A DNA stretch of 64,000 nucleotides from JANMCE01 sp031410595. GTDB taxonomy: Bacteria; Actinomycetota; Acidimicrobiia; Acidimicrobiales; Ilumatobacteraceae. The notes under the pieces were generated by a model. That model ran no database searches. It was not told the DNA's origin and saw nothing but the letters and a program-made list of their open reading frames with translations. This document shows, piece after piece, positions 1 to 8,216 of this stretch. Made by a program: the position numbers and the translations under genes. Every line of letters begins with the position of its first letter. Positions within the stretch are counted from its first letter, which is position 1. The stretch is taken from contig JANNZM010000053.1 in the NCBI GenBank assembly GCA_031410595.1, forward strand, positions 85,601 to 149,600, in the 5' to 3' direction.

Positions 1-1667
1 GGTTCCTGGCCTGTCTGGAGAACGGCATTGCGGCCCACCACGCGGGCATGGTGCCACCGTTCAAAGAAGTAGTCGAAGCCTGCTTCACCGAGGGTCTCGT
101 GAAAGTTGTATTTGCAACAGAAACGCTGGCTGTCGGCATCAACATGCCGGCCCGCACGGTGGTGATCGAGAAGTTGTCGAAGTTCACCGGTGAGCATCAC
201 GCGTTTCTCACCCCGGGGGAGTACACCCAACTGACCGGTCGCGCCGGTCGGCGCGGTATCGACACGGTGGGGCACGCGGTGGTGCTCTGGAGTCCGTTCG
301 TACCGTTTGAGCAGATCTCATCGCTGGCATCGAGCAAAAGCTTTCACCTCACCAGCGCATTCCGGCCCACCTACAACATGGCCGCCAACCTGGTGCGCGC
401 CTACAAGCGTGAGCAGGCCGAGCAGCTGCTGTCGCTGTCGTTCGCGCAGTACCAGGCCGACGGTGACGTGGTTCGCATTGAGGCCCGTCTCGCCCGTCGC
501 CGCACCGCGCTCGAAGAGGTGAAGACCGACGCCATCAGCCCTTTCGGGGACGTGGACGAGTACCGCCGTCTCACCAGCCGCAAGGACCGACGCGACGACG
601 GCCGCGCGCCGGTTCCCGCCATCGAAGCCGCGCTCGGCCGCCTGCGACTGGGCGACATCGTGATGGTAGAGAAGGGTCGCCACAAGGGTCGCGTCGCAGT
701 GTTGAGTGTGACCTCCCGCAAGCATCAGGCCAGTCGAGTGCGGGCCATCACCTCAGCGCGAGTGCAGGTGCAACTCACCGCGCACGACTTCATCGACATC
801 CCCAAGGCCGCCGGTCGCGTCGAGATGCCGAAGCCCTACAACCCGAACCGCGAGGGTTACCAGAAAGAAGTGGCCAGGGCACTTGATCGCGCCAAGGTCG
901 CGACGCGGAGCGCTTCAAGGGCAGATGCCACGCAGGTGCATCCGGTGTTGAACGACCCCGATCTTCCGGCGCGACTGAAGGCCGCCTCATCGGCCGACCG
1001 TCTCGAGCGCGAGATTGATGAGTTGGTCACCAAGGTGGGCGGCCGCAGCCGCAGTCTCGCCAAGGCGTTCGATCGGGTCATGGACGTGCTCACCGAGTGG
1101 AACTACGTGCAGGATTGGACGCTCTCGCCCGCGGGCAAGCAACTGTCTCGCCTCTTCCACGAGTGTGATCTGCTCATCCTGGAAGCGATGCGCCGCGGCC
1201 TGTTCGACGGTCTCGACGGCCCGAGTCTTGCCTGCACCATGTCGGTATTCACCTACGAACACCGCTCGTCGGAACCGCCCCCCGCACCATGGTTCCCCAG
1301 TGCAGACGTCAAGAAGCGTTGGCGCTCGATCGAACAACTGGCCGACGAACTGATCGGCTCGGAGCTACGTGCCGGGCTCAACCCAACCCGACGACCCGAC
1401 CCAACCTTCGCCGCCATTGCGTACGCGTGGGCAGCAGGGGAAGGCTTTGCCGAGGTAGTGGAGGCCGAAGAACTTTCCGGCGGCGACTTCGTCCGGAACG
1501 TGAAACAGCTTGTCGATCTGCTCCGTCAGATCGCCGAGATCGCCGACCAACCTGCGACTCGCCGTGCTGCTGCGCAGGCCCGCGATGGCCTCTTCCGCGG
1601 TGTGGTGGCGGCGTCGAGCGCGGTCGAGGTGGATGGTCCCGAAGCACCCGAGCGCGAGGCCAGTTAG
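1..1667 (+). CDS. helY: SKI2/Mtr4-family DExH-box RNA helicase, C-terminal part (HelY-like), 5' end outside window
   Basis: An ATP-dependent helicase whose gene starts before the window; the reading frame is open from base 3 and ends with TAG at 1665-1667. Visible are the second RecA-like domain and the C-terminal region. Helicase motifs V and VI are clear: 'FATETLAVGINMPARTV' and 'QLTGRAGRRGIDTVG' about 60-90 residues from the left edge. Behind them are a basic 'KGRHKGRVAVLS' stretch (KOW/SH3-like, as in the Mtr4 arch region) and the helical DSHCT-type tail ('ILEAMRRGLFDGLDGPSLACTMS'), which identifies the SKI2/Mtr4/HelY group. In actinobacteria HelY is a general RNA helicase of poorly defined role. 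The Walker A and DExH motifs lie outside the window, so catalytic competence cannot be checked here. The next gene starts on the last base of the stop codon, so the two are probably co-translated. Confidence 0.93.
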   Translation, partial: FLACLENGIAAHHAGMVPPFKEVVEACFTEGLVKVVFATETLAVGINMPARTVVIEKLSKFTGEHHAFLTPGEYTQLTGRAGRRGIDTVGHAVVLWSPFVPFEQISSLASSKSFHLTSAFRPTYNMAANLVRAYKREQAEQLLSLSFAQYQADGDVVRIEARLARRRTALEEVKTDAISPFGDVDEYRRLTSRKDRRDDGRAPVPAIEAALGRLRLGDIVMVEKGRHKGRVAVLSVTSRKHQASRVRAITSARVQVQLTAHDFIDIPKAAGRVEMPKPYNPNREGYQKEVARALDRAKVATRSASRADATQVHPVLNDPDLPARLKAASSADRLEREIDELVTKVGGRSRSLAKAFDRVMDVLTEWNYVQDWTLSPAGKQLSRLFHECDLLILEAMRRGLFDGLDGPSLACTMSVFTYEHRSSEPPPAPWFPSADVKKRWRSIEQLADELIGSELRAGLNPTRRPDPTFAAIAYAWAAGEGFAEVVEAEELSGGDFVRNVKQLVDLLRQIAEIADQPATRRAAAQARDGLFRGVVAASSAVEVDGPEAPEREAS

Positions 1668-2239
1668 TGGTCATCCAGAAAGGGAAGGATTGGGGAACCC
1701 CCGGTGTCCTTCCGCCGACTGCTCCTGTGGCCAACTCGAACGCAGAGCTCCGTACGCTCGTGGTCGAAGGTGCCCGTGTGATTGGCGTTACCGGGGGCGA
1801 CCTTTGTCGGACGCTGAGTGGGGCGGGGTCGATGTCGATGGTGTTCCCGATCGACCTGTGTCGTCTCACAGTCGTTGGAGTGGATGAGTTGTTTGTCGCT
1901 CACTGTGTTGCCCGACAGAGGTGGCTCCGCGGACCGATTACCGCGGTCATGAACGCGCAGTTCATCGGCAGCTGGGACGTTGCCCCGCGCAGTCACCCGA
2001 ACGACGGCGTCGTTGATGTGCTTGAGATCTCGATGGGTCTCGGCGACCGGCTGAAGGCTCGCAAGAGACTGGTGACCGGCACGCACGTGCCGCACCCGGC
2101 GATCGCTCAGCGGCGCGTGAGTACCGCCGACTTCCACCTCAGCCGACCGACCAAGATTTGGCTCGATGGCGAACCCGTTACGACCCTCACCGACTTCACC
2201 ATCACCGTCGAACCCGACGCGCTCACCATCGTGATCTAG
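1667..2239 (+). CDS. Stand-alone YegS/diacylglycerol-kinase C-terminal-like domain protein
   Basis: A 190-residue protein. The GTG start at 1667 shares one base with the TAG stop of the helicase gene. The sequence resembles the second lobe of YegS/LCB5-type lipid kinases: 'NAQFIGSWDVAPRSHPNDGVVDVLEI' in the middle (the glycine/aspartate turn 'DG..DV' of that lobe), then 'THVPHPAIAQRRV', then 'KIWLDGEPV' near the C-terminus, equivalent to the 'DGE' strand of the kinases. The catalytic N-terminal lobe with its GGDGT nucleotide loop is missing, and nothing upstream could encode it because that space is HelY. It therefore should not be called an active diacylglycerol kinase. It may bind a lipid or act with a separately encoded partner; that is inference. 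Confidence 0.72.
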   Translation: MVIQKGKDWGTPGVLPPTAPVANSNAELRTLVVEGARVIGVTGGDLCRTLSGAGSMSMVFPIDLCRLTVVGVDELFVAHCVARQRWLRGPITAVMNAQFIGSWDVAPRSHPNDGVVDVLEISMGLGDRLKARKRLVTGTHVPHPAIAQRRVSTADFHLSRPTKIWLDGEPVTTLTDFTITVEPDALTIVI

Positions 2240-2298
2240 GCCGGTCCCGTCGGCGGTGCCGCTGCCACCGAACCGCTGATTGCCGTAACGTGGTCCGC

Positions 2299-3480
2299 GT
2301 GACCACTGAAACGCTTCGAGCCCAGATCACCGACTACGTCGACCGGCACGCAGGGATGCTGCTGGACGTATCGCATTCGATTCACGCCAACCCCGAGTTG
2401 GGCTTCGAGGAACACCACGCCCATGACGTGCTCACGTCTGCCTTGAGCGACGCGGGACTTGATACCGAACGGGGCGCGTTCGATGTGCCGACTGCGTTCC
2501 GGGCCACGGCCGGCTCGGGCGACGGTCCGTTGATAGCGGTGCTGTTGGAATACGACGCGCTGCCCGAAATCGGCCACGCTTGCGGTCACAACATCATTGC
2601 GTCGGCGGGTCTCGGCGCCGGGCTGGCGGCCGCAGCAGTGGCCGAGGTGACGGGCGGTCGACTGACCATTCTGGGCACGCCGGCCGAGGAGGGCGGCGGC
2701 GGCAAGATCGTCATGGCCGAACGCGGTGCGTTCGACGGCGTTACGGCCGCCATGATGATTCATCCTGCCGATGCCGACCTGATCGCCATGAACACGGTAG
2801 CGCTGCAAAAGCTGATCGCCACCTATGAGGGTCTGGCCGCCCACGCCGCCGCCGCGCCGTGGATGGGCCGCAACGCGCTCGACGCCGCGGTACTCGGCTA
2901 CAACAACGTCGCCGCGCTGCGCCAGCACATCGGCACCGACGAGCGGATCCACGGCATCTTCACCCACGCCGGCGACAAGGCCAACATCGTGCCTCACCGC
3001 GCGGAGGCAATGTGGTACGTGCGGTCGCCAACGGTTGAGAGCCTGCAGCCACTCAAGCAACGGGTACAGACCTGTCTCGAAGCCGGGGCCAGCGCCGCTG
3101 GCTGCGGATGCCAGATCGAATGGAAGACCGGCGCCGAGGCCTACTCCGACATGCGTGACAACGCGGCCATGCTTGGTTCGTTCGTCGCCAACGCATCACT
3201 TGTCGGCCGCAACCTGCGCGACCCGCGCATGGGCCAAAAAGTGGTCGGCTCCACCGACATGGGCAACATCAGCTACTTGGTGCCCTCCATTCACCCCATG
3301 CTGCAGGTTGCACCGGCCGGTGTGCCGATCCACTCGCACAAGTTCGCCACCTTCGCCGGTGGAGAAGAAGGCGACCGCGCCGTTCTCGACGGGGCCAAGG
3401 CCATGGCGCTGACTGTCCTTGACCTCTGGACCAACGCCAGCCTGGTACAGGCCGCCACGGCCGAGTTCGCCGCCGGTTGA
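2299..3480 (+). CDS. M20-family amidohydrolase (AbgB / aminoacylase-2-like metallopeptidase)
   Basis: A 393-residue zinc-dependent amidohydrolase of the M20D group, which cleaves N-acyl amino acids or p-aminobenzoyl-glutamate-like amides in the cytoplasm. Family landmarks in order: 'IHANPELGFEE' near residue 30, the metal-binding 'GHACGHNI' near residue 95, the acidic pair in 'GTPAEEGGGGKIVMAERGAF', the lid/dimerisation domain beginning around 'HAAAAPWMGRNALDA', and 'PIHSHKFATFAGG' near the end carrying the last metal ligand. The GTG at 2299 ('VTTETLRAQ') is chosen because the family begins close to this point; a GTG at 2290 is also in frame. Neither has a convincing Shine-Dalgarno sequence. 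AbgB-like proteins resemble this one closely, but the substrate cannot be read from sequence. Confidence 0.9.
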   Translation: MTTETLRAQITDYVDRHAGMLLDVSHSIHANPELGFEEHHAHDVLTSALSDAGLDTERGAFDVPTAFRATAGSGDGPLIAVLLEYDALPEIGHACGHNIIASAGLGAGLAAAAVAEVTGGRLTILGTPAEEGGGGKIVMAERGAFDGVTAAMMIHPADADLIAMNTVALQKLIATYEGLAAHAAAAPWMGRNALDAAVLGYNNVAALRQHIGTDERIHGIFTHAGDKANIVPHRAEAMWYVRSPTVESLQPLKQRVQTCLEAGASAAGCGCQIEWKTGAEAYSDMRDNAAMLGSFVANASLVGRNLRDPRMGQKVVGSTDMGNISYLVPSIHPMLQVAPAGVPIHSHKFATFAGGEEGDRAVLDGAKAMALTVLDLWTNASLVQAATAEFAAG

Positions 3481-3538
3481 GGGGGGCCACGCCCGGCAAT
3501 CCCACGTGAGGGCCGGGCCGGGCCGTAAGCTCAACGGC

Positions 3539-5146
3539 GTGACACCGTATCTGCCGGAAGAGTTCACCGCGCCTGAAGTTGACCTCCTCCGCCGGTATTT
3601 CACCAATGTCGACGGGCCCGTTTTCGCCCTCGTGAATCTGCCAGAACTGGTCAAGGGCGCACTCATGTCGCGCTATTCACGAAGCCCGAAGAGCCTGCGG
3701 CGGCTGTTTCTCGACGAGTTTGTCGGTGACCTCGACGTATCGGGCGACGACGGTGTGGACGCGACCGTCGGTATCGGGCGGGCCGAGGCGTTCTACGAGA
3801 AGAACTTCGTAGAGTACGGCGACGATTCCATCGCGCAGCTCGGCGGCGTGCACCTGGCATGCGAACAGGCGTCGAACGTGCTCACCAAGATCCTCGAATG
3901 GGGACGTCTGCTGTCGTACATCGAGCAGAGCACCCGCTACATCAACTATGACTTGCGGCTCGGTGGTCGCTACCGCTTCCATCGTGATCCAGGCATATTG
4001 AGCAGTGGGCTCGGCACTCGCTATGTGGCCGACATGGACCGTACGTTCGAGGCCTACACCACTGTGGTGCAGGCGGTCATCGACCATCTGCGCGCCACGG
4101 TGGCCCAGCTTCCCACCGATAGCGACTTCGTCTACCGCCAGGCCATCCGGGCCAAGGCACTCGACGCGGCTCGCGGCATGCTGCCGGCGTCGACCCTGTC
4201 GAACCTAGGTATCTACGGTTCGGGCCAGGGCTACGAGAACCTCTTGCTGCGCATGCGGGCCCACCCGTTGCCCGAAGCGCGCGCTTACGCGGATCTGATG
4301 TTGGTGGAACTCCGCAAGGTCATCCCCACCTTCATGCGACGCGTCGACCTGCCCGACCGTGGCGTGGTCTGGTCGAGCTATCTCGAATCCACTCGCGAGG
4401 CGACGGCGGCGGCGGCCCACGGGTTCTTCGCCGGTGATGCGCCGTACGATGTCGCCGAGGTCACGTTGCTCGACTGGGACCCCGACGGCGAGGACAAGGT
4501 CGTGGCCGCAACGCTGTATCCGCACCTGTCGATGTCCGAAGCCCAGATCCTGGCCAGGGTTCGCACGATGTCCACCGAGGAGAAGGCAAGCGTGCTGCGC
4601 GCTTCGATTGGAGACCGCCAGAATCGGCGCCACAAGCCCGGGCGAGCCTTCGAGCGAACCGACTACCGCTTCGACGTTCTCGGCGATTACGGAGCATTCC
4701 GTGACCTGCAACGCCATCGCCTGATGACCATCGATTGGCAGCGTCTCTCACCTGAACATGGCTTCAGCCGACCCGATCTGGTCGATGAAGCGGGCGTCGC
4801 CGACCTCTTCAACGAAACCATGGAGCGATCGGCCGATCTGCACGCGGCGCTTTCCCCGGAGTTTCCGGCCGAGGCGTCCTACGCCGTGTCCATGGCCTAC
4901 CGGGTGCGCTACATCATGCAGTTCAACGCCCGCGAAGCCATGCACATGCTCGAGTTACGCACCGCGCCGCAGGGGCATCCGTCGTATCGCAGGGTGTGTC
5001 TGGAGATGCACCGCCTTATCGCCGAGCAGGCCGGTCACCGGGCCATTGCCGCCGCAATGACCCATGTGAACTCGGCCGACCCCGGTCTCGAACGCCTGCA
5101 AGCCGAACGCCAGGCCGAAAAACGCCGGAGCATGTCCGCCGACTGA
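3539..5146 (+). CDS. Double-domain ThyX-superfamily protein (FAD-dependent thymidylate synthase-like)
   Basis: A 535-residue protein with two ThyX-like halves; ThyX enzymes are normally 220-320 residues. ThyX makes dTMP from dUMP with FAD, and its signature is RHR followed seven residues later by Ser, embedded in 'RHRxxSxNExSxRY'. Here the N-terminal half carries the second part of the signature ('WGRLLSYIEQSTRY', residues ~121-134) but not RHR. The C-terminal half keeps RHR ('LQRHRLMTIDWQRLS', ~390-404) and the substrate-binding 'NAREAMHMLELR'. The N-half version of that helix is degraded ('GYENLLLRMR'). The GTG start at 3539 is preferred because conserved sequence begins at once and the previous gene ends at 3480. 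It may act in nucleotide or flavin chemistry, but canonical ThyX activity is doubtful. Confidence 0.8.
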   Translation: MTPYLPEEFTAPEVDLLRRYFTNVDGPVFALVNLPELVKGALMSRYSRSPKSLRRLFLDEFVGDLDVSGDDGVDATVGIGRAEAFYEKNFVEYGDDSIAQLGGVHLACEQASNVLTKILEWGRLLSYIEQSTRYINYDLRLGGRYRFHRDPGILSSGLGTRYVADMDRTFEAYTTVVQAVIDHLRATVAQLPTDSDFVYRQAIRAKALDAARGMLPASTLSNLGIYGSGQGYENLLLRMRAHPLPEARAYADLMLVELRKVIPTFMRRVDLPDRGVVWSSYLESTREATAAAAHGFFAGDAPYDVAEVTLLDWDPDGEDKVVAATLYPHLSMSEAQILARVRTMSTEEKASVLRASIGDRQNRRHKPGRAFERTDYRFDVLGDYGAFRDLQRHRLMTIDWQRLSPEHGFSRPDLVDEAGVADLFNETMERSADLHAALSPEFPAEASYAVSMAYRVRYIMQFNAREAMHMLELRTAPQGHPSYRRVCLEMHRLIAEQAGHRAIAAAMTHVNSADPGLERLQAERQAEKRRSMSAD

Positions 5147-5237
5147 CGCCAAGGCCGGAGAACACACCGCGCAGCAGACACCGTGGGCGGTGAGCGGTAC
5201 ACTGCTCGCTGCGGGCGGCGCCGTGGAGGTTTTTGCG

Positions 5238-5942
5238 TTGCCTGTTTTCCGTCGCTTTGTTCGTATCGCCGCTCTCGCAAGTGGCCTGCTACTCGGTACT
5301 CCGACGCTTGCGGGCGCTGCGCCCGCTGCAGCCAGTGCGAACTACACCGTGAAGTCGGGAGACACCCTGTTCGGTATCGCCTCCCGATTCGGCGTTTCGC
5401 TCAAAAGCCTCCTCCAAGCCAATGCCATGTTCGCCAAGACGATGATTCGCCCCGGACAGGTGCTGAAGGTGCCGACGGACGTTGCCGCGCCGCTCTCGTC
5501 CACGGGCGAGCTTCCATCGGACATCAATACGGCCGAGAAGCGGGCGTTGATCCCACTTTTTCGGGCCAGTGCGAAGGAGGCTGGGGTTTCCGTTGATCTG
5601 CTGATGGCCCTGGCCTATACCGAGTCGCGGTGGACGCAGGGCGCCCGTTCAGCGGATCGAGCGGTGGGGGTGGGCCAGCTCTTACCGAGTACGTCGCGGT
5701 ACATTTCCGGCTCGATCATGCATGATCCCGGGCTTGATCCGCGCAGATTGCAGGACAATTTACGAATGACCGCCCACTATCTGCGCTACCTCATCACGGC
5801 CTTTCCCGGAAACGGAGAACAGGCATTAGCAGCCTATTTTGAGGGCGAAACCTCCGTTCGACGGTCGGGGCCGAGCCGTCCCGGCCTGCAATATGCCCGC
5901 AAGATCTTGACGCGACGCGTGATGTTTTTGAACGCAGCCTGA
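5238..5942 (+). CDS. Secreted LysM-domain lytic transglycosylase
   Basis: A 234-residue exported cell-wall enzyme. The start is TTG at 5238, decided by a GGAGG Shine-Dalgarno at 5225-5229 with 8-base spacing. That start gives a clean signal peptide: 'PVFRRFVRIAALASGLLL' followed by an AGA/AxA cleavage region. One LysM peptidoglycan-binding domain follows ('YTVKSGDTLFGIASRFGVS', then 'IRPGQVLKVP'). The catalytic SLT/goose-lysozyme-like domain follows with 'LMALAYTESRWTQGARS', where the Glu of 'TESRW' is the expected general acid, then 'AVGVGQLLPSTSRYI' and the 'AYFEG' region. These enzymes cleave the MurNAc-GlcNAc bond to form anhydro-MurNAc. It is monocistronic by spacing; the DUF4193 gene follows after 47 bases. 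Confidence 0.92.
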   Translation: MPVFRRFVRIAALASGLLLGTPTLAGAAPAAASANYTVKSGDTLFGIASRFGVSLKSLLQANAMFAKTMIRPGQVLKVPTDVAAPLSSTGELPSDINTAEKRALIPLFRASAKEAGVSVDLLMALAYTESRWTQGARSADRAVGVGQLLPSTSRYISGSIMHDPGLDPRRLQDNLRMTAHYLRYLITAFPGNGEQALAAYFEGETSVRRSGPSRPGLQYARKILTRRVMFLNAA

Positions 5943-5989
5943 TGGTGTGGCGCTTTTCGTCGCGGAACCTCGTATGATGCCGCCCCGTC

Positions 5990-6466
5990 ATGGCTGATGA
6001 AGACGAAATCCCCGAAGAAGAAATCGAATTCGAAGAGGAAGACCTGGTCGACGACCTGGTCGATCCCGACGATCTCGACGAAGAAGACCTTGAGGTCGAC
6101 GAGGAGGACGATGCGTTCGTCGTTGACGACGACACCGTCATCGACGACGTCGAAGACATCGAAGAGGAACCAGCCGCGACCACCCGCCGACTCGCTGCCA
6201 CCGATGAGGAGGACGACGATGACGACATCGTCGATCCCGACGATGTTGAGGCCGATCTCGACACCATTCTGAAAGATCGCCTGGTCACCTCAGAGGAGGA
6301 GCCCGACGAGGATGACGAAGAGGTAGAGGTCGATGACCGCGGTGATCCAGTCGATCGCATCCAACCTAAGCGTCCCGGCGAATTCGTGTGCCAGTCCTGC
6401 TTCCTGGTGAAGCATCCTGGCCAACTCGCGGACGCCAAAAAGAAACTTTGCAGTGACTGCGTGTAG
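5990..6466 (+). CDS. DUF4193 protein: very acidic N-terminus with C-terminal zinc-ribbon-like motif
   Basis: A 158-residue protein whose first ~125 residues are dominated by Asp and Glu. It ends in a compact motif, 'FVCQSCFLVKHPGQLAD' followed by 'KLCSDCV', with two CxxC pairs that can bind zinc. That C-terminus is the hallmark of DUF4193, a family found across Actinomycetota (mycobacterial members are about 100 residues). The acidic extension here is unusually long. Function is unknown. A charged tail plus a zinc ribbon would suit an accessory factor binding RNA polymerase, ribosome or DNA-associated proteins, but that is only inference. Start ATG at 5990; the next gene begins 9 bases after the stop, so they probably form an operon. 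Confidence 0.85.
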   Translation: MADEDEIPEEEIEFEEEDLVDDLVDPDDLDEEDLEVDEEDDAFVVDDDTVIDDVEDIEEEPAATTRRLAATDEEDDDDDIVDPDDVEADLDTILKDRLVTSEEEPDEDDEEVEVDDRGDPVDRIQPKRPGEFVCQSCFLVKHPGQLADAKKKLCSDCV

Positions 6467-6475
6467 AACCCTGTC

Positions 6476-6889
6476 ATGACCGAGCCCAGGCCTCCGCTCG
6501 AACAACTGCTTGAGTTCGCGCTCTTCGCACCCATTGGGCTGGCGCTCGCGTTCTGCGACAACCTGCCGAAGATAAAGCCGGTTGGCCTCAAAGAGATCAA
6601 CCAGCAGATCAGTTCGGCACGCACGATCGGAACCATGACCGTCAATCAGACCCGGCGCGAGATCGAAAAGCTGCTGACGCCGAAACCATCAACGACCGCG
6701 GCTTCACCGATTGAGACCGTCGTTGTTCCACCGATGCCAATCGCGAACTACGACTCCCTGACCGCCGCCCAGATCATCGGGCTGCTTGATGCTCTCACGC
6801 CCACCGAGCGGGACCGGGTGGCCGAACACGAAAAGGCCCATCGCAACCGCCGCACCGTACTGGGCCGCGTCGATCAGCTCCGCGCGTGA
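6476..6889 (+). CDS. Conserved actinobacterial hypothetical protein (amphipathic N-terminus, helical C-terminus)
   Basis: A 137-residue protein of unknown function. The N-terminal part, 'LLEFALFAPIGLALAF', is a short hydrophobic/amphipathic segment followed by a helix with 'SSARTIGTMTVNQTRREIEKLL'. A Pro/Thr/Ala-rich linker leads to a C-terminal helical module, 'LTAAQIIGLLDALTPTERD' then 'HEKAHRNRRTVLGRVDQL'. This layout faintly resembles small actinobacterial proteins reported to associate with lipid droplets or membranes, but I cannot confirm homology by eye. It lies between the DUF4193 gene and a GNAT gene, overlapping the latter by 4 bases (GTGA), so the three are likely one transcript. 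Confidence 0.68.
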   Translation: MTEPRPPLEQLLEFALFAPIGLALAFCDNLPKIKPVGLKEINQQISSARTIGTMTVNQTRREIEKLLTPKPSTTAASPIETVVVPPMPIANYDSLTAAQIIGLLDALTPTERDRVAEHEKAHRNRRTVLGRVDQLRA

Positions 6890-7335
6890 CCCCCATTGAG
6901 ATCAGCGCGCGGGTTGCGACAACGGATGACCTGCCAGCACTCCTGTCGCTTGAGGCCGAGGCCCGAGACATCGTGCAGCCGGTCCGCGGCGGGGCGGTGC
7001 ACCTTGATGTCGACGGCCTCGGATGGACCCTGTCGACTCGGTTCGGGGCGCCTGACGTGGTGGTGCTCGCCGGCCTGATCGACGACGCGGTGATCGGTTA
7101 CGCCGTCGTGTCTTCGGCATCAACCGCCGCGCGGATTGAAGCAATCTACGTCGAACCCGAAGCTCGTGAACTCGGCGTCGGCGAGGAACTGCTGAACCAA
7201 GCAATTGCCTGGGCACGGGACCGCACGTGCACCACGCTCGACGCGGTTGCTCTCCCAGGAGATCGTCACACCAAGAACTTCTTCGAAACCTTCGGCATGG
7301 TGGCTCGCGCCATTACCGTCAGCCGTTCGCTTTAG
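6886..7335 (+). CDS. GNAT-family N-acetyltransferase
   Basis: A 149-residue GCN5-related acetyltransferase. The GTG start overlaps the preceding stop (GTGA). The beta-strand 'ARIEAIYVEPEARELGVGEELL' holds the acetyl-CoA pyrophosphate loop, here 'ELGVGEEL' in place of the usual R/QxxGxG/A, so the first Arg/Gln is replaced. The C-terminal strand reads 'KNFFETFGMVARAITVSRSL', typical of the last GNAT strand pair. The acceptor substrate cannot be predicted. It converges on a crotonase gene whose stop lies 10 bases away. Confidence 0.82.
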   Translation: MTPIEISARVATTDDLPALLSLEAEARDIVQPVRGGAVHLDVDGLGWTLSTRFGAPDVVVLAGLIDDAVIGYAVVSSASTAARIEAIYVEPEARELGVGEELLNQAIAWARDRTCTTLDAVALPGDRHTKNFFETFGMVARAITVSRSL

Positions 7336-7344
7336 CTTTTACCG

Positions 7345-8121
7345 CTATCGCCCCTGCCAGTTCGCAGGGCGTTTTTCAATGAAGGCGGTGAGGCCTTCTT
7401 TGAGGTCTTCAGAACCCATCACACGAGCAAAGGCTTCGTTGGTCAATTTGCGCAGCGTGGCTTCGTCGGCATAGCTGCTGGCCAGAACGACCTTGCGGCT
7501 TTCCCATACAGCCATGGGGGCTGCGGCCGTCACTTGGCCAGCCAGCACCATGGCCGCGTCGTACGCCTGGCCTGGCTCAACGAGGCGGTTCACCAGACCG
7601 AGCTGATAAGCACGCTCGGCCGCAAGCGGCTCTCCCGTCAGGATCAGCTCCATCGCAACGTTGCGTCCGATGGCATGCGGAAGGCGGTACAGCCCTCCGG
7701 CTCCGGCCACGAGGTTTCGCTTGGCTTCGGCCAGACCGAACGAAGAACGGGTCGAGGCAACGACCATGTCGCACGACAGCACGATCTCGCAGCCACCTGC
7801 GGTAGCAAGACCGTCGACGGCAGCGATCAACGGCTTCTTGCGGTCGCGGTACACAAGGCCGGCAAAGCCACCCTTGGCGGTGGCCAGGGTGGCGCCCTGC
7901 CCAGAGTTGATGGCTTTCAAGTCGGCACCGGCGCAAAAGACCGGGCGCTCTTGGCCTTCGGTATTCGCCCGCAGCACGCCAACCCAGACCTGGTCGTCGT
8001 CTTCCATCTGGTCGATCGCCGCTTCCATTGCGATTGCAACCTCGCCGTTGATGGCGTTGCGGGCTTGGGGACGGTTCAGGGTAATGACGGCGATGCGTCC
8101 GATGACTTCGTACTCAACCAT
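7345..8121 (-). CDS. Enoyl-CoA hydratase/isomerase (crotonase family)
   Basis: A 258-residue crotonase-fold enzyme. The N-terminal 'RIAVITLNRPQARNAI' strand, the oxyanion-hole segment 'FCAGADLKAI' near residue 65, and the second oxyanion segment 'ATAGGCEIVLSCDMV' near residue 108 are all present. The hydratase catalytic Glu position following 'RNLVAGAGGLYRLPHAIG' is Ala-Gly rather than Glu-Xxx. This suggests the enzyme may be an isomerase, hydrolase or dehydration variant rather than a classical hydratase. The C-terminal helix 'AFARVMGSEDLKEGLTAFIEKRPANW' is normal. ATG start at 8121. It is separated from the upstream leftward gene by a strong hairpin at 8143-8174. Confidence 0.9.
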   Translation of the reverse strand: MVEYEVIGRIAVITLNRPQARNAINGEVAIAMEAAIDQMEDDDQVWVGVLRANTEGQERPVFCAGADLKAINSGQGATLATAKGGFAGLVYRDRKKPLIAAVDGLATAGGCEIVLSCDMVVASTRSSFGLAEAKRNLVAGAGGLYRLPHAIGRNVAMELILTGEPLAAERAYQLGLVNRLVEPGQAYDAAMVLAGQVTAAAPMAVWESRKVVLASSYADEATLRKLTNEAFARVMGSEDLKEGLTAFIEKRPANWQGR

Positions 8122-8142
8122 TCGGTCAGCCTACGCGCGCGG

Positions 8143-8174
8143 AACCGCCCGAGCCGGTGAGGACTCGGGCGGTT
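8143..8174 (-). terminator. GC-rich stem-loop between two leftward genes, terminator-like
   Basis: A perfect 11-bp inverted repeat (AACCGCCCGAG at 8143-8153, CTCGGGCGGTT at 8164-8174) with a 10-base loop. It lies just after the stop of the repeat-rich gene (8217) and before the crotonase start (8121). There is no T-run after it, so intrinsic termination is likely but not certain. Confidence 0.6.
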
Positions 8175-8216
8175 GCAATTCACTGCGATGACGGCATCGT
8201 CGCCGACGTGTGGCCG

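Noticed and set aside
5794..6645. 283-codon Ser-rich leftward open frame
   Set aside because: It mirrors the Asp/Glu codons of the DUF4193 gene (GAC/GAG antisense read as Ser/Val), so it is a composition shadow.
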